Part shown: piece by piece, positions 1 through 10,482 of the stretch
Layout of the letters: every line of letters begins with the position of its first letter
Numbering within the stretch: the stretch's first letter is position 1
NCBI GenBank assembly: GCA_022340615.1
Contig: JAJDNO010000016.1
Location: forward strand, 1-55,374
Source of the DNA: Gallionella sp.
GTDB taxonomy: Bacteria; Pseudomonadota; Gammaproteobacteria; Burkholderiales; Gallionellaceae
DNA: 55,374 bases
Direction: 5' to 3'
The notes under the pieces: generated by a model
Database searches by the model: none
What the model was told of the DNA's origin: nothing
What the model saw: the letters and a program-made list of their open reading frames with translations, nothing else
Translations under genes and position numbers: made by a program

Positions 1-3000
1 TATCGCGTGGTGCTGGTGAACTCGAATCCGGCCACCATCATGACCGATCCCGAGATGGCTGACGCGACCTATATCGAGCCGATTAGCTGGCAGATCGTGG
101 AGAAGATCATCGCCAGAGAGAAGCCGGACGCAATCCTGCCGACCATGGGCGGACAGACCGCGCTGAACTGCGCGCTCGACCTGGCCAAGCACGGCGTGCT
201 GGAAAAATACGGCGTCGAGATGATAGGCGCATCGCGCGACGCGATTGACAAGGCTGAAGACCGTGAAAAATTCAAGGTGGCGATGACCCGTATCGGTCTG
301 GCATCGGCGCGTTCCGCGATTGCGCACAGCATGGAAGAAGCATTGCAGGTGCAGCAGGTGATGGGTTACCCGACCGTAATCCGCCCGTCCTTCACGATGG
401 GCGGCAGCGGAGGCGGCATCGCATACAACCGCGAGGAGTTCGTCGTGATCTGCGAGCGCGGACTGGAAGCCAGTCCGACCAAGGAGCTGCTGATCGAGGA
501 ATCGCTGCTCGGCTGGAAAGAGTTCGAGATGGAGGTGGTGCGCGACCGCAACGACAATTGCATCATCATCTGCTCGATCGAAAACCTCGATCCGATGGGG
601 GTGCACACCGGCGACTCGATCACGGTTGCCCCGGCGCAGACGCTGACCGACAAGGAATACCAGATCATGCGCGATGCGTCGATCGCGGTGCTGCGCGAGA
701 TCGGCGTGGACACCGGCGGCTCGAACGTGCAGTTCGCGGTCAACCCGGAGGATGGGCGCATGGTGGTGATCGAGATGAACCCGCGCGTGTCGCGCTCTTC
801 CGCGCTGGCCTCCAAGGCGACCGGTTTTCCGATCGCGAAGATTGCAGCCAAGCTGGCGGTCGGCTATACGCTTGACGAACTGCAGAACGACATTACCGGT
901 GGCGCGACCCCGGCCTCGTTCGAACCGACCATTGATTACGTGGTGACCAAGATTCCGCGATTCGCATTCGAGAAATTCCCGCAGGCCAACGACCGGCTGA
1001 CCACCCAGATGAAATCGGTGGGCGAGGTGATGGCGATCGGACGCACTTTCCAGGAATCGTTCCAGAAAGCGCTGCGCGGCCTGGAAGTGGGTGTCAGCGG
1101 ACTGGATCAGAAATACACCGACCTCCAGGCGATCGCCGCGGAACTGGGCGAGCCCGGACCGAGCCGCATCTGGGCGGTGGGCGACGCGTTCCGCCTCGGC
1201 ATGAGCGTGGAAGAAGTGTTCAACATCAGCAAAATCGATCCGTGGTTTCTGGTCCAGATCGCGGATCTGGTGAGGCAGGAGCAATCGCTGTCGGGCCGAA
1301 CGATGGAAAGCCTGGACGCGGCCGGACTGCGCGTGCTGAAGCGCAGCGGTTTTGCGGATGCGCGCCTGGCAAAACTGCTCGGAACCGATACCGATGCAGT
1401 GCGCGCCTATCGTCATGCCCTCGGCGTGCGTCCGGTGTTCAAGCGCGTCGATACCTGCGCCGCAGAGTTTGCGACCGATACCGCCTATATGTATTCCAGC
1501 TACGAGGAGGAATGCGAATCCCTGCCGACCGGCAAACGCAAGATCATGGTGCTGGGCGGCGGGCCGAACCGCATCGGGCAGGGCATCGAATTCGATTACT
1601 GCTGCGTGCACGCCGCGCTCGCGATGCGTGAAGACGGCTACGAGACCATCATGGTCAACTGCAATCCGGAAACCGTATCGACCGACTATGACACGTCGGA
1701 CCGCCTGTATTTCGAGCCTCTGACCCTGGAGGACGTGCTGGAAGTGGTTGCGGTCGAAAAGCCGGTCGGTGTGATCGTGCAGTTCGGCGGACAGACGCCG
1801 CTCAGTCTGGCGCACGGACTGGAAAAGAACGGCGTACCGATCATCGGCACCTCGCCTGACATGATCGACTGCGCCGAAGATCGCGCGCGCTTCCAGCAAA
1901 TGCTGCACCAGCTGCAGCTGAAACAGCCACCGAACCGCACTGCGTGCAATACCGAGGAAGGCATCGCGGGCGTGGCCGAAATCGGTTATCCGCTGGTGAT
2001 GCGCCCTTCCAATGTGCTGGGCGGCAGGGCGATGGAAATCATCCACGAGCAGGCCGACCTGGAACGCTACATGCGCGATGCGCAGGAAATGTCCCTTACC
2101 TATCCCGAACGTATGCCGATCCTGCTGGACCGCTTCCTGGACGACGCGATCGAGGTCGACGTGGATGCGGTATCGGACGGCAAGGATGTGGTCATCGGCG
2201 GCATCATGGAACACATCGAGCAGGCCGGCGTGCATTCCGGCGACTCGGCGTGCTCGCTTCCGCCGTTCAGCCTGTCGGCTGCCATGCAGGACGAACTGCG
2301 CCGTCAGACCGTGGCAATGGCCAAGGCGCTGAACGTGGTCGGATTGATGAACGTGCAGTTCGCGATACAGGGTAACGCGGTATATGTGCTGGAAGTGAAT
2401 CCGCGCGCGTCGCGTACCGTGCCGTTTGTGTCCAAGGCGACCGGAATCCCGCTGGCGAAAATTGCGGCGCGTTGCATGGCTGGCCAGAGCCTGGCCAGCC
2501 AGGGCATCATTACGGAAGTGGTCCCCGGGTTTTATTCGGTCAAGGAAGCCGTATTTCCATTCATCAAGTTTCCCGGCGTGGACACAATACTCGGACCGGA
2601 GATGAAATCGACCGGCGAAGTGATGGGAGTCGGCGACACCTTTGCGGAGGCCTTCGTCAAGTCGCAGCTGGCGGCCAGTGTAAAGCTGCCGAAAGATGGT
2701 AAAGTATTCATCAGCGTGCGCGAAGCCGACAAGTCGGGTGTGGTCGAAATCGCCCGTACCCTGGTGCGTCTGGGGTTTACCCTCAGGGCAACGCGCGGTA
2801 CCGCGTCGGTGATCAGCGCGGCCGGGATTGCGGTGGAAGTGGTGAACAAGGTCGCCGAGGGCCGTCCGCATATCGTGGACATGATCAAGAACGGCGAGAT
2901 CACCATGATCATCAACACGGTGGACAGCAAGCCGTCCGTGATGCGCGACTCCTATTCGATCCGCCACGTCGCGCTGCAGGGAAGGGTAACGTACTACACC

Positions 3001-3105
3001 ACGCTGGCCGGAGCCCGCGCCGCCTGTGTCGGGATGCAGCATTTGGCCGCACTTACCGTTTATGATTTGCAGGCCCAGCACAAGCGGCTTGCAGCAAACA
3101 ACTGA
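1..3105 (+). CDS. carB: Carbamoyl-phosphate synthase large subunit (5' end missing)
   Basis: The large subunit of carbamoyl-phosphate synthase makes carbamoyl phosphate from bicarbonate, ammonia (from glutamine through CarA) and two ATP, feeding arginine and pyrimidine synthesis in the cytoplasm. The reading frame is open from base 1, and the first visible residues ([20 protein letters not shown]) lie roughly 40 residues into the family, so the true start is upstream of the window. Both ATP-grasp halves are present, with the repeated elements [13 protein letters not shown] and [13 protein letters not shown] and the glycine-rich motifs [13 protein letters not shown] and [12 protein letters not shown]. 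The C-terminal methylglyoxal-synthase-like regulatory domain begins near [12 protein letters not shown]. greA follows after 12 bases, the usual order in betaproteobacteria, with carA expected just upstream. Nothing looks broken. Confidence 0.98.
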   Translation, partial: YRVVLVNSNPATIMTDPEMADATYIEPISWQIVEKIIAREKPDAILPTMGGQTALNCALDLAKHGVLEKYGVEMIGASRDAIDKAEDREKFKVAMTRIGLASARSAIAHSMEEALQVQQVMGYPTVIRPSFTMGGSGGGIAYNREEFVVICERGLEASPTKELLIEESLLGWKEFEMEVVRDRNDNCIIICSIENLDPMGVHTGDSITVAPAQTLTDKEYQIMRDASIAVLREIGVDTGGSNVQFAVNPEDGRMVVIEMNPRVSRSSALASKATGFPIAKIAAKLAVGYTLDELQNDITGGATPASFEPTIDYVVTKIPRFAFEKFPQANDRLTTQMKSVGEVMAIGRTFQESFQKALRGLEVGVSGLDQKYTDLQAIAAELGEPGPSRIWAVGDAFRLGMSVEEVFNISKIDPWFLVQIADLVRQEQSLSGRTMESLDAAGLRVLKRSGFADARLAKLLGTDTDAVRAYRHALGVRPVFKRVDTCAAEFATDTAYMYSSYEEECESLPTGKRKIMVLGGGPNRIGQGIEFDYCCVHAALAMREDGYETIMVNCNPETVSTDYDTSDRLYFEPLTLEDVLEVVAVEKPVGVIVQFGGQTPLSLAHGLEKNGVPIIGTSPDMIDCAEDRARFQQMLHQLQLKQPPNRTACNTEEGIAGVAEIGYPLVMRPSNVLGGRAMEIIHEQADLERYMRDAQEMSLTYPERMPILLDRFLDDAIEVDVDAVSDGKDVVIGGIMEHIEQAGVHSGDSACSLPPFSLSAAMQDELRRQTVAMAKALNVVGLMNVQFAIQGNAVYVLEVNPRASRTVPFVSKATGIPLAKIAARCMAGQSLASQGIITEVVPGFYSVKEAVFPFIKFPGVDTILGPEMKSTGEVMGVGDTFAEAFVKSQLAASVKLPKDGKVFISVREADKSGVVEIARTLVRLGFTLRATRGTASVISAAGIAVEVVNKVAEGRPHIVDMIKNGEITMIINTVDSKPSVMRDSYSIRHVALQGRVTYYTTLAGARAACVGMQHLAALTVYDLQAQHKRLAANN

Positions 3106-3117
3106 GGAAGCAACATT

Positions 3118-3594
3118 ATGAGCAAAGTTCCTTTAACCGTATTGGGCGCAGAAAAATTGCGCGCAGAACTGCATACCCTGAAGACCATGGAACGCCCCAA
3201 GGTAATCAATGCTATTGCCGAAGCGCGTGCCCAGGGGGACTTGTCGGAAAACGCGGAATACGACGCGGCCAAGGAGCGCCAGGGTTTTATCGAGGGGCGC
3301 ATTGCGGAACTGGAAAGCAAACTGGGCAGCGCGCAGATCATCGATCCCAAGTCGCTTAACGCGGATGGGCGCTGCGTGTTCGGTTCTACCGTGATACTGG
3401 AAGACGTGAACAACGGCGACGTGGTTACCTACCAGATCGTCGGTGACGACGAGGCCGACATCAGGCACAGGAAAGTATCCATCAGCTCCCCGATTGCCCG
3501 CGCGCTGATCGGCAAAAGCAGCGGCGATATTGCCGAGGTGCAGGCACCGGGCGGGGTGAGGGAATATGAAGTCGTGGAAGTCCAGTACATCTAA
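3118..3594 (+). CDS. greA: Transcription elongation factor GreA
   Basis: GreA binds the secondary channel of RNA polymerase and stimulates cleavage of backtracked RNA, rescuing stalled complexes. At 158 residues it has the family length. The N-terminal coiled coil carries the acidic tip segment with [17 protein letters not shown], which supplies the catalytic acidic residues, and the C-terminal FKBP-like domain ends with [14 protein letters not shown] and the [10 protein letters not shown] tail. The ATG is preceded by GAGGAAG, which overlaps the carB stop codon. The gene is probably co-transcribed with carB, and is closed by the symmetrical terminator-like element at 3631-3677. Confidence 0.97.
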   Translation: MSKVPLTVLGAEKLRAELHTLKTMERPKVINAIAEARAQGDLSENAEYDAAKERQGFIEGRIAELESKLGSAQIIDPKSLNADGRCVFGSTVILEDVNNGDVVTYQIVGDDEADIRHRKVSISSPIARALIGKSSGDIAEVQAPGGVREYEVVEVQYI

Positions 3595-3630
3595 AAATCC
3601 AATATTTCGTCGCTATGCGTTGTTGTGCTT

Positions 3631-3677
3631 AAAAAATCTTGCTTGCATATAAGGCATATGCGGCGCAGCGTTTTTTT
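3631..3677. terminator. Symmetrical, probably bidirectional terminator
   Basis: The element lies between the convergent greA and yhbY genes. A perfect inverted repeat GCATAT-aaggc-ATATGC (3645-3661) sits between A6 (3631-3636) and T7 (3671-3677), so either strand reads hairpin then U-tract. The outer arms pair only imperfectly, so its strength is uncertain. Confidence 0.5.
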
Positions 3678-3732
3678 GCGCACGCCTAGCCTAGCTTAGA
3701 AATTTTGAATTTTACAGTGTTGATGCCGTGTA

Positions 3733-4089
3733 TCAGTTGCGACTCCCCAACTGCTTCTTGGTCAACGGTTTCTTGCCCCTGTGGCGCGGCATCTTTTTAA
3801 TTTCGATCAGGTGGGCTTCGGGGTTGGGTTTGTAGATCACCATGATCTTGCCGATGTGTTGCACCGCTGCGGCATCCAGTCGGGTACAGATCGTATTCAG
3901 CATGGTTTCACGCGCTGCGCGATCACCACCCGGTACCCGGATCTTGACCAGTTCGTGGCGCTCGAGGGTCAGCGCAATTTCCTTCAGCACTGCTTCGGTC
4001 AGTCCCGCGTTGCCTATGATTACCGTGGGATTGAGCGCATGAGCACGGCCCTTGAGGGCGAGACGTTTGGATACGGTGAGGGATAACAT
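3733..4089 (-). CDS. yhbY: YhbY-family CRM-domain RNA-binding protein
   Basis: This is a small single-domain CRM (chloroplast splicing and ribosome maturation) protein that associates with pre-50S ribosomal particles in E. coli. The 118 residues include the conserved N-terminal helix region (LTVSKRLALKGRAHALNP), the VIIGNAGLTEAV turn and the CRM glycine loop KIRVPGGDRAARE, ending in a lysine- and arginine-rich tail (MPRHRGKKPLTKKQLG) suited to RNA binding. It is about 20 residues longer than the E. coli protein because of that tail. The gene is divergent from rlmE, with only 36 bases between the two starts, so both promoters must overlap. This is the classic yhbY/rlmE/ftsH neighbourhood. Confidence 0.93.
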   Translation of the reverse strand: MLSLTVSKRLALKGRAHALNPTVIIGNAGLTEAVLKEIALTLERHELVKIRVPGGDRAARETMLNTICTRLDAAAVQHIGKIMVIYKPNPEAHLIEIKKMPRHRGKKPLTKKQLGSRN

Positions 4090-4125
4090 GATGACTTCCA
4101 GGGATTAAGGCGCGGATTGTAAACG

Positions 4126-4779
4126 ATGAAGGCTTCCCCTATCAAAAAAAACACGGGCAAGAAAAACAAGACCAGCAAACAATGGATGCGCGAGCATGTC
4201 AACGATCCTTTCGTGCAACTCGCCCAGAAAGAGGGCTACCGCTCGCGCGCTGCATACAAGCTGCTGGAAATAGATGCCAAAGAGCAATTGCTGAAGCCCG
4301 GCATGGTGGTGGTCGATCTGGGCGCGACGCCGGGCGGCTGGTCGCAGGTGGCTGCCGCTCGCGTCGGGCAGGGCGGAAAGGTGATCGCGCTGGATCTGTT
4401 GCCGCTCGATCCACTGGCGGGAGTGGACTTCATCCAGGGTGACTTCCGCGAGGAAACGGTGCTCGGAGAACTGGAGGGATTGCTTCATGGCAGGCCGGTG
4501 GGGCTTGTAATATCGGATATGGCGCCCAATATGTCCGGTGTGGCCCCGGCAGATCAGGCGCGTGCGATGCATCTTGCTGAACTGGCGCTGGAATTTTCGC
4601 TGGCGCACCTGAAGCCTGATGGCAGTTTCCTGGTCAAGGTGTTCCAGGGCGCCGGATTCGAGGAATTCTACAAACTGATGCGCAATAGTTTCAAACGTGT
4701 AGTGACGCGCAAGCCCAAGGCATCACGCGACCGCAGCAGCGAAGTGTATCTGCTGGGTAGCGGAAGGCTTGAGAAATAG
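4126..4779 (+). CDS. rlmE: 23S rRNA (uridine-2552 2'-O)-methyltransferase
   Basis: RlmE (FtsJ/RrmJ) uses S-adenosylmethionine to methylate the ribose of U2552 in the A-loop of 23S rRNA, a late step of 50S maturation. The 217-residue protein shows the K-D-K-E type catalytic set: [11 protein letters not shown], the SAM-binding [24 protein letters not shown], then [15 protein letters not shown] and EVYLLGSG. The N terminus is lysine-rich. It is followed after 77 bases by ftsH, the heat-shock pair seen in many proteobacteria, and is divergent from yhbY, another ribosome-assembly factor. Confidence 0.97.
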   Translation: MKASPIKKNTGKKNKTSKQWMREHVNDPFVQLAQKEGYRSRAAYKLLEIDAKEQLLKPGMVVVDLGATPGGWSQVAAARVGQGGKVIALDLLPLDPLAGVDFIQGDFREETVLGELEGLLHGRPVGLVISDMAPNMSGVAPADQARAMHLAELALEFSLAHLKPDGSFLVKVFQGAGFEEFYKLMRNSFKRVVTRKPKASRDRSSEVYLLGSGRLEK

Positions 4780-4856
4780 GGCAATACATAGTCTAATGGA
4801 CAACCACGGCAGCCGCTATCACACCAAATGGGGCTGGGCCGACATAAGGAGTAATC

Positions 4857-6761
4857 TTGAACAATTTTAAGAGCGTTGCAGTCTGGATGGTCGTCGCACT
4901 GGTGCTGATGACCGTATTCAACCAATTCAATACCCGCCAGCAGCTGACTTCGCAGTCGCAGCTCGACTATTCCCAGTTCCTGGACCAGGTCAAGCAGGGA
5001 CATATCAGCAAGGTGGTTATCGAAGGCCGCAAGCTGAAAGCGACGACGACCGACGGCAAGCATATCAGCAGCTACGCGCCCAGCGACTTGTGGATGGTTT
5101 CCGACCTGCTGAAGAATGGCGTGAGCGTCGAGGCCAAGCCCGAGGAGGAGCCGTCCTTCCTGATGAATATTTTCGTGTCATGGTTTCCGATGATCCTGCT
5201 GATCGCGGTGTGGGTGTTCTTCATGCGCCAGATGCAGGGCGGCGGCAAGGGCGGCGCATTCTCGTTCGGCAAGTCGCGCGCGCGCATGCTGGATGAAAGC
5301 AAGGAACGCTTCACTTTTGCGGATGTGGCGGGTTGCGACGAAGCCAAGGAAGAGGTGTCGGAGCTGGTTGATTTTCTGCGCGACCCATCCAAATTCCAGA
5401 ATCTCGGCGGGCGCATTCCGCGCGGCGTGTTGCTGGTGGGCAATCCCGGTACCGGCAAGACGCTGCTGGCCAAGGCGATTGCCGGCGAGGCCAAGGTACC
5501 GTTCTTCTCGATTTCCGGCTCGGACTTTGTGGAAATGTTCGTCGGCGTTGGCGCGGCGCGGGTGCGGGACATGTTCGAACAGGCCAAGAAGCAGTCACCC
5601 TGCATCGTGTTCATAGACGAAATCGATGCGGTAGGGCGCCAGCGCGGCGCCGGTCTTGGCGGAGGCAATGACGAGCGCGAGCAGACGCTGAACGCGCTGC
5701 TGGTAGAGATGGACGGTTTCGAGGGCGCCAGCGGCGTGATCGTGATCGCCGCCACCAACCGTCCCGATGTGCTGGATGCGGCGCTGTTGCGTCCTGGCCG
5801 TTTCGATCGCCAGGTCGTGGTGCCGTTGCCGGACATACGCGGCCGCGAGCAGATACTGATGGTGCACATGCGCAAGGTGCCGGTTGCACAGGATGTAAAA
5901 GCTGATATTCTGGCGCGCGGCACACCGGGCATGTCCGGCGCGGACCTCGCGAATCTGGTCAACGAGGCTGCGTTGTTTGCGGCGCGCCGCGGCAAACGCT
6001 TCGTCGAGATGGATGATTTCGAGTCTGCCAAGGACAAGATCATGATGGGTGCGGAACGCCGCTCGATGGTGATGCCCGAGGAGGAACGCCGCAATACCGC
6101 CTATCACGAATCAGGACATGCGGTGGTCGCCAAGCTGCTGCCGAAGACCGATCCGGTGCACAAGGTGACCATCATACCGCGCGGCCGCGCGCTGGGTGTG
6201 ACCATGCAGCTGCCGTCCGAAGACCGCTACAGCATGGACAAGGAGCGCATCCTTTCCACGATTGCGGTGCTGTTTGGCGGGCGTATCGCCGAAGAGGTAT
6301 TCATGCACCAGATGACCACCGGTGCATCCAACGATTTCGAACGCGCCACCGATATGGCGCGGCGCATGGTAACCCAGTGGGGAATGTCGGATGCGCTCGG
6401 CACCATGGTGTATGGCGAGAACGAGGGAGAGGTGTTCCTTGGACGTTCGGTAACCACGCACAAGAATATTTCCGAAGCAACGATGCAGAAGGTGGACAAC
6501 GAGATTCGCCGCATCATCGACCAGCAATATTCGCTGGCGCGCGGTTTGATCGAATCCAATCGCGACAAGATCGAGGCAATGACCAAGGCATTGCTGGAAT
6601 GGGAAACCATAGACGCGGATCAGATCAATGACATCATGGCCGGCAGTCCGCCGCGTCCGCCCAAGCCGCCTGCGCCCAGCAGCCAGGCTCAGCAGCCGCC
6701 TCAGGATCAGGCACCACCGGCGCCTGCCGCCACGCCTACGCAGCCTGCGCAGGGAACCTGA
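4857..6761 (+). CDS. ftsH: ATP-dependent zinc metalloprotease FtsH
   Basis: FtsH is the hexameric membrane-anchored AAA+ protease that degrades damaged membrane proteins and regulators such as LpxC and sigma-32. Two N-terminal transmembrane segments (about residues 7-24 and 98-120) flank a periplasmic domain. Walker A GNPGTGKT is at residues 195-202, then FIDEIDAVG (Walker B), the second region of homology (RPGRFDRQ) and the zinc site HESGH at 417-421, with a probable third ligand Asp493. The C terminus is a proline/glutamine-rich tail. I chose TTG at 4857 because AAGGAG lies 5 bases upstream and the translation matches the family start (NNFKSVAVW). A hairpin with a T-tract follows the stop. 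Confidence 0.97.
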   Translation: MNNFKSVAVWMVVALVLMTVFNQFNTRQQLTSQSQLDYSQFLDQVKQGHISKVVIEGRKLKATTTDGKHISSYAPSDLWMVSDLLKNGVSVEAKPEEEPSFLMNIFVSWFPMILLIAVWVFFMRQMQGGGKGGAFSFGKSRARMLDESKERFTFADVAGCDEAKEEVSELVDFLRDPSKFQNLGGRIPRGVLLVGNPGTGKTLLAKAIAGEAKVPFFSISGSDFVEMFVGVGAARVRDMFEQAKKQSPCIVFIDEIDAVGRQRGAGLGGGNDEREQTLNALLVEMDGFEGASGVIVIAATNRPDVLDAALLRPGRFDRQVVVPLPDIRGREQILMVHMRKVPVAQDVKADILARGTPGMSGADLANLVNEAALFAARRGKRFVEMDDFESAKDKIMMGAERRSMVMPEEERRNTAYHESGHAVVAKLLPKTDPVHKVTIIPRGRALGVTMQLPSEDRYSMDKERILSTIAVLFGGRIAEEVFMHQMTTGASNDFERATDMARRMVTQWGMSDALGTMVYGENEGEVFLGRSVTTHKNISEATMQKVDNEIRRIIDQQYSLARGLIESNRDKIEAMTKALLEWETIDADQINDIMAGSPPRPPKPPAPSSQAQQPPQDQAPPAPAATPTQPAQGT

Positions 6762-6768
6762 TACAAAG

Positions 6769-6794
6769 AGCGAGGTGTAACAGCTTCGCTTTTT
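6769..6794 (+). terminator. Terminator after ftsH
   Basis: AGCGAGG (6769-6775) pairs with CTTCGCT (6784-6790), including one G-U pair, and is followed by a run of T. It starts 7 bases after the ftsH stop and separates ftsH from the downstream genes. Confidence 0.6.
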
Positions 6795-6934
6795 GTTTTT
6801 CAGTCAGCAGGTCGTTACAGTTTGATGTCTAAGTGTTCGATGCGCGCAATGTCACGGCGGATTAAGTCAGTCATGTCATGTTCACGGCGATCTCGGCGTG
6901 CAGCACAAATTACATAAATCAGGAGAGTATATCC

Positions 6935-7240
6935 ATGTATATCGCCATGAATCGTTTCAGGATAAAACCGGGCTGTGAGTCGGACTTTATCGGCATCTGG
7001 AAGAACCGCGACACTTATCTCGACAGTGTGCCCGGGTTTAAAGAGTTTCATCTGTTGCAAGGGCCAGGCAACGAAGAGTTCACCCTGTTTGCCTCTCACT
7101 CCGTCTGGGACTCAAAGCAGGACTTTGTAAATTGGACCCAGTCCGAGCAGTTTCGCAAGGCCCATGCCGGAGCAGGTGGCAAGAGCAAGGATATCTACCT
7201 TGGCCCGCCGCAGCTTGAAGGTTTCGAAGCGGTTGTCTGA
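6935..7240 (+). CDS. ABM-domain monooxygenase, HmoA/IsdG-like
   Basis: This 101-residue cytoplasmic protein of the antibiotic-biosynthesis-monooxygenase (dimeric alpha-beta barrel) superfamily resembles the small haem-degrading or haem-binding HmoA/HmoB group. Recognisable elements are MYIAMNRFRIKPG at the start, the RNRD-like KNRDTYLDSVPGF, EFHLLQGPGNEEFTLFASHSVW and the tail RKAHAGAGG...YLGPPQLEGFEAV. ATG 6935 is preferred to a longer in-frame start at 6878 because AGGAGAG lies 7 bases before it and homology begins there. It sits between ftsH and folP, which are normally adjacent, and has a terminator upstream, so it probably has its own promoter. Haem cleavage is inferred from family resemblance only; other members are quinol oxygenases. 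Confidence 0.85.
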   Translation: MYIAMNRFRIKPGCESDFIGIWKNRDTYLDSVPGFKEFHLLQGPGNEEFTLFASHSVWDSKQDFVNWTQSEQFRKAHAGAGGKSKDIYLGPPQLEGFEAVV

Positions 7241-7358
7241 ACATCGGCATGCCTGGACGCAAACCTGGGATCGTCCTCACGATAAACAGTTACAGAAAAC
7301 TGTCTTGGCCTGACGGCACTGTATCTGTTGCGGTTTTCTATTCATCGAATCCTTTCTT

Positions 7359-8186
7359 ATGCTGTATTGCGGTAAATTCAAACTTGACCTGTCACGCCCG
7401 CTGATTATGGGCATCGTCAACGCTACGCCTGATTCCTTCTCGGATGGCGGGCAGCATTTTCAGCGCGACGCCGCTCTGGAGCATGCGCAGCAGCTGATCG
7501 CCGAGGGTGCGGACATGCTCGATGTCGGCGGCGAGTCGACCCGGCCCGGTGCCATGCCGGTCGGCATACAGGAAGAACTGGACCGGGTATTGCCTGTCAT
7601 CGAAGGTCTGCGCGGCGCGCCTGTGCCGGTCTCGATAGACACCTTCAAACCAGAAGTGATGCGGGCGGCGATTTCCGCTGGTGCGGACATGGTCAACGAC
7701 ATCAACGCGCTGCAGGATGCAGTTGCAATGAAGGTGGTTGCCGAAAGCCAAGCAGGTGTATGCCTGATGCATAAAAAGGGCAACCCGCAAACAATGCAGC
7801 AGCAGCCCGAATATCAGGACGTCGTCGCCGAAGTCAGCACATTCCTGCGCGAACGCAGCGCGGCTGCCGAAGCAGCCGGCATTCAGCGCGATCGCATCGT
7901 GATTGACCCCGGTTTTGGCTTTGGCAAGACCTTGGCGCATAATCTGGCCTTGCTGCGCGAATTGAGCAGGCTGGCTGAACCGGGCGTGCCGGTGCTGGCG
8001 GGCTTGTCGCGCAAGTCCATGCTGGGCGCGCTGACCGGACAGGATGTGGCGCATCGTTTGCCGGCCAGTGTGGCAGCGGCCCTGATTGCGGTTCAGCACG
8101 GGGCAAACATCGTGCGGGTGCATGATGTAAGTGCAACGGTCGACGCACTCAGGATATGGAATGCGGTTAACGGAACGGGCGTATGA
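7359..8186 (+). CDS. folP: Dihydropteroate synthase
   Basis: FolP condenses 7,8-dihydropterin pyrophosphate with p-aminobenzoate to dihydropteroate in folate synthesis and is the sulfonamide target. The 275-residue TIM barrel has both signatures: [15 protein letters not shown] near residue 18 and [16 protein letters not shown], plus DIN in strand 4 (DMVNDINAL), the DPGFGFGK loop and the C-terminal RVHDV. Only a weak ribosome-binding site precedes ATG 7359. The last bases run into the glmM leader, and glmM begins 13 bases after the stop, so the folP-glmM operon arrangement is conserved. Confidence 0.97.
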   Translation: MLYCGKFKLDLSRPLIMGIVNATPDSFSDGGQHFQRDAALEHAQQLIAEGADMLDVGGESTRPGAMPVGIQEELDRVLPVIEGLRGAPVPVSIDTFKPEVMRAAISAGADMVNDINALQDAVAMKVVAESQAGVCLMHKKGNPQTMQQQPEYQDVVAEVSTFLRERSAAAEAAGIQRDRIVIDPGFGFGKTLAHNLALLRELSRLAEPGVPVLAGLSRKSMLGALTGQDVAHRLPASVAAALIAVQHGANIVRVHDVSATVDALRIWNAVNGTGV

Positions 8187-8199
8187 ATGGAGTAATGGG

Positions 8200-9558
8200 G
8201 TGAGCAGAAAATATTTCGGTACCGACGGCGTGCGCGGACGGGTTGGAGAACATCCGATCACACCGCAGTTCGTGATGCACTTGGGCTATGCGGCGGGCAG
8301 GGTACTCTCCGGCATGTCTGATACTCCTGGCGAGCGCACCGGGGTGCTGATCGGCAAGGACACGCGTATTTCGGGTTACATGCTGGAAACGGCGCTGGAG
8401 GCAGGCCTGATTGCGGCCGGTATCGACGTCTATCTGGCCGGTCCGGTGCCTACGCCGGCGGTTGCCTACCTGACCCGGGCGCTGCGCCTGCAGGCCGGCA
8501 TCGTGATCTCCGCATCCCACAATCCGTACGATGACAACGGCATCAAATTCTTTTCTTCCCATGGTACCAAGCTGCCGGACGAGACGGAGCTCGCAATCGA
8601 AGCGGCGATGGACCAGGAAATGAAGACCAATGCTTCGGACGGGCTAGGCAAGGCGAAACGCATCGACGATGCGGGCGGGCGCTATATTGAATTCTGCAAG
8701 AGCACGTTCCCCTCCGAACTGGACCTGCGCGGACTGAAAATCGTCGTGGACAGCGCGCATGGCGCGACTTATCAGATTGCGCGCCACGTGTTCCACGAAC
8801 TCGGCGCCGATGTGATCGCGATCGGCGCACAGCCGGACGGCATGAACATCAATGACGGTTATGGCGCGACCGCACCGGACAATCTGTGCAAGGCAGTGGT
8901 CGAGCACAGCGCGGATGTCGGCATCGCGCTGGATGGCGACGGCGACCGCCTGGTAATGGCCGACAGCGCGGGAAAGCTCTATGACGGCGACCAGTTGATG
9001 TATGTGATCGTGAAACATCGCCAGGCGCAAGGCCGGTTGCATGGCGGGGTGGCTGGCACGCTGATGACCAATCTTGCCTTCGAACACGCGATGCAGAACC
9101 TCGGCATCCCGTTCAAGCGCGCCAAGGTCGGCGACCGTTACGTGATGGAATTGCTGCAGCAACAGGGCTGGCAGCTCGGCGGGGAAAATTCCGGGCATAT
9201 CATCTGTCTGGACAAGCACAGCACCGGCGACGGCATCATCTCCGCACTGCAGGTGCTGCATGCATTGCGTGCGAACCGGCAAAGTCTCGCAGAGGCAGCG
9301 GGCGATTTGCAGATGTATCCTCAAGTATTGATCAACGTGCGGGTCGCACGGGGCCTTGATTGCCTCGGCGATCGCCAGGTGACGGCTGTAGTGTCCGATG
9401 CTGAACAGGTGCTGGACGGCAAAGGCCGTGTGTTGTTGCGCCCCTCGGGCACTGAGCCATTGTTGCGGGTAATGGTCGAAGGTGAAGACAGGCAGCTGGT
9501 GGAAAGCTCCGCGCAGCGCATCGCCGACGTGGTGCGCAAACTGGCGTCATCAGGTTGA
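8200..9558 (+). CDS. glmM: Phosphoglucosamine mutase
   Basis: GlmM interconverts glucosamine-6-phosphate and glucosamine-1-phosphate for UDP-GlcNAc, peptidoglycan and LPS synthesis. Starting at GTG 8200 gives 452 residues and the canonical [13 protein letters not shown] start, with GGAG 7 bases upstream; a longer in-frame reading from 8131 would overlap folP and lacks homology. The phosphoserine loop ISASHNP places the active serine at residue 106, the metal site is LDGDGDR, and the sugar-specificity loop GGENSGH and phosphate-binding [12 protein letters not shown] are intact. Its last 9 bases overlap the 3' end of the convergent gluQRS gene, leaving no room for an intergenic terminator. Confidence 0.97.
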   Translation: MSRKYFGTDGVRGRVGEHPITPQFVMHLGYAAGRVLSGMSDTPGERTGVLIGKDTRISGYMLETALEAGLIAAGIDVYLAGPVPTPAVAYLTRALRLQAGIVISASHNPYDDNGIKFFSSHGTKLPDETELAIEAAMDQEMKTNASDGLGKAKRIDDAGGRYIEFCKSTFPSELDLRGLKIVVDSAHGATYQIARHVFHELGADVIAIGAQPDGMNINDGYGATAPDNLCKAVVEHSADVGIALDGDGDRLVMADSAGKLYDGDQLMYVIVKHRQAQGRLHGGVAGTLMTNLAFEHAMQNLGIPFKRAKVGDRYVMELLQQQGWQLGGENSGHIICLDKHSTGDGIISALQVLHALRANRQSLAEAAGDLQMYPQVLINVRVARGLDCLGDRQVTAVVSDAEQVLDGKGRVLLRPSGTEPLLRVMVEGEDRQLVESSAQRIADVVRKLASSG

Positions 9559-10482
9559 AACCGGAAGATGCAGGCAATTCGATAACCGTTCCGGCTTCCA
9601 GTTAGCGGCCGCCCAGTCTAGCATTTCTTCAGTCGTGCCGGACCGCAATTCGTCGGGCGGATACTGGCGCAGGAACGCCAGCGCATTGAACAGGGTGGAA
9701 ACCGGGCTGTGCCTTGTCACCGGCTTGGCGAGGGTTTGCTTGCTGAGTTTTTCGCCACGTGCATTCACCGCGACCGGCAGGTGCATATAGGATGGCGTCT
9801 TCAGCCCGAGCAATTGCTGCAGATATATCTGGCGCGGCGTTGAGCAGAGCAGGTCGGCGCCGCGTACTACATCGGTGATTCCCTGCGCGGCATCGTCCAC
9901 CACGACCGCAAGCTGGTAGGCATACAATCCGTCCGCGCGCAGCAGCACGAAATCGCCAATCTCGCTTGCCAGATCCTGGGTAGTCATGCCCTGCAGCAGG
10001 TCATCCAGCGTAATCACGGCATCGTCGACGCGCACCCGCCAGGACCGCGCCGTCTTGCCTGCTGCGATGCCGTTCCGGCAGCTTCCCGAATAGACCAGTT
10101 CATTGCCGCGCTGCAGGGCAGAGTCCGCGATTTCTTTGCGGCTGCAGGCACAGGGATACATCATGCCGGATTCTTGCAGCTGGAGAAAAGCCCGTTCGTA
10201 TTCGGCTGTGCGCTGGCTCTGGTAAATGACCTGCTCGTCCCAGTGCAGGCCATGGCTCTCCAGCGTGGCGAGAATGTCGGCTGCCGCGCCACCGACGGTG
10301 CGTGGGGTATCGAGGTCGTCGATGCGCACCAGCCACTTGCCCTGATGATGCCGGGCATCAAGATAGCTGCCGACGGCAGCGACTAGAGAACCGAAATGGA
10401 GCGGGCCGGTGGGGGAGGGGGCGAAGCGCCCCCGGTACTGACTGCGGTAAGGCCCGTCAGGCAGCGACGGCCTCTTCGGCAA
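9550..10482 (-). CDS. gluQ: Glutamyl-Q tRNA(Asp) synthetase
   Basis: GluQRS is a truncated GluRS paralogue that attaches glutamate to queuosine at position 34 of tRNA(Asp). It has the class I HIGH-like motif in [14 protein letters not shown] and the KMSKS-like GEKLSKQT, and lacks the anticodon-binding domain (310 residues instead of about 470). The zinc site is visible as CACSRKEI followed by YSGSC. The ATG at 10482 starts 26 bases inside the end of clpA; internal starts are not obviously better, although homology begins only about 15 residues in. It lies downstream of clpS-clpA on the same strand and converges on glmM with a 9-base overlap. Confidence 0.94.
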   Translation of the reverse strand: MPKRPSLPDGPYRSQYRGRFAPSPTGPLHFGSLVAAVGSYLDARHHQGKWLVRIDDLDTPRTVGGAAADILATLESHGLHWDEQVIYQSQRTAEYERAFLQLQESGMMYPCACSRKEIADSALQRGNELVYSGSCRNGIAAGKTARSWRVRVDDAVITLDDLLQGMTTQDLASEIGDFVLLRADGLYAYQLAVVVDDAAQGITDVVRGADLLCSTPRQIYLQQLLGLKTPSYMHLPVAVNARGEKLSKQTLAKPVTRHSPVSTLFNALAFLRQYPPDELRSGTTEEMLDWAAANWKPERLSNCLHLPVST

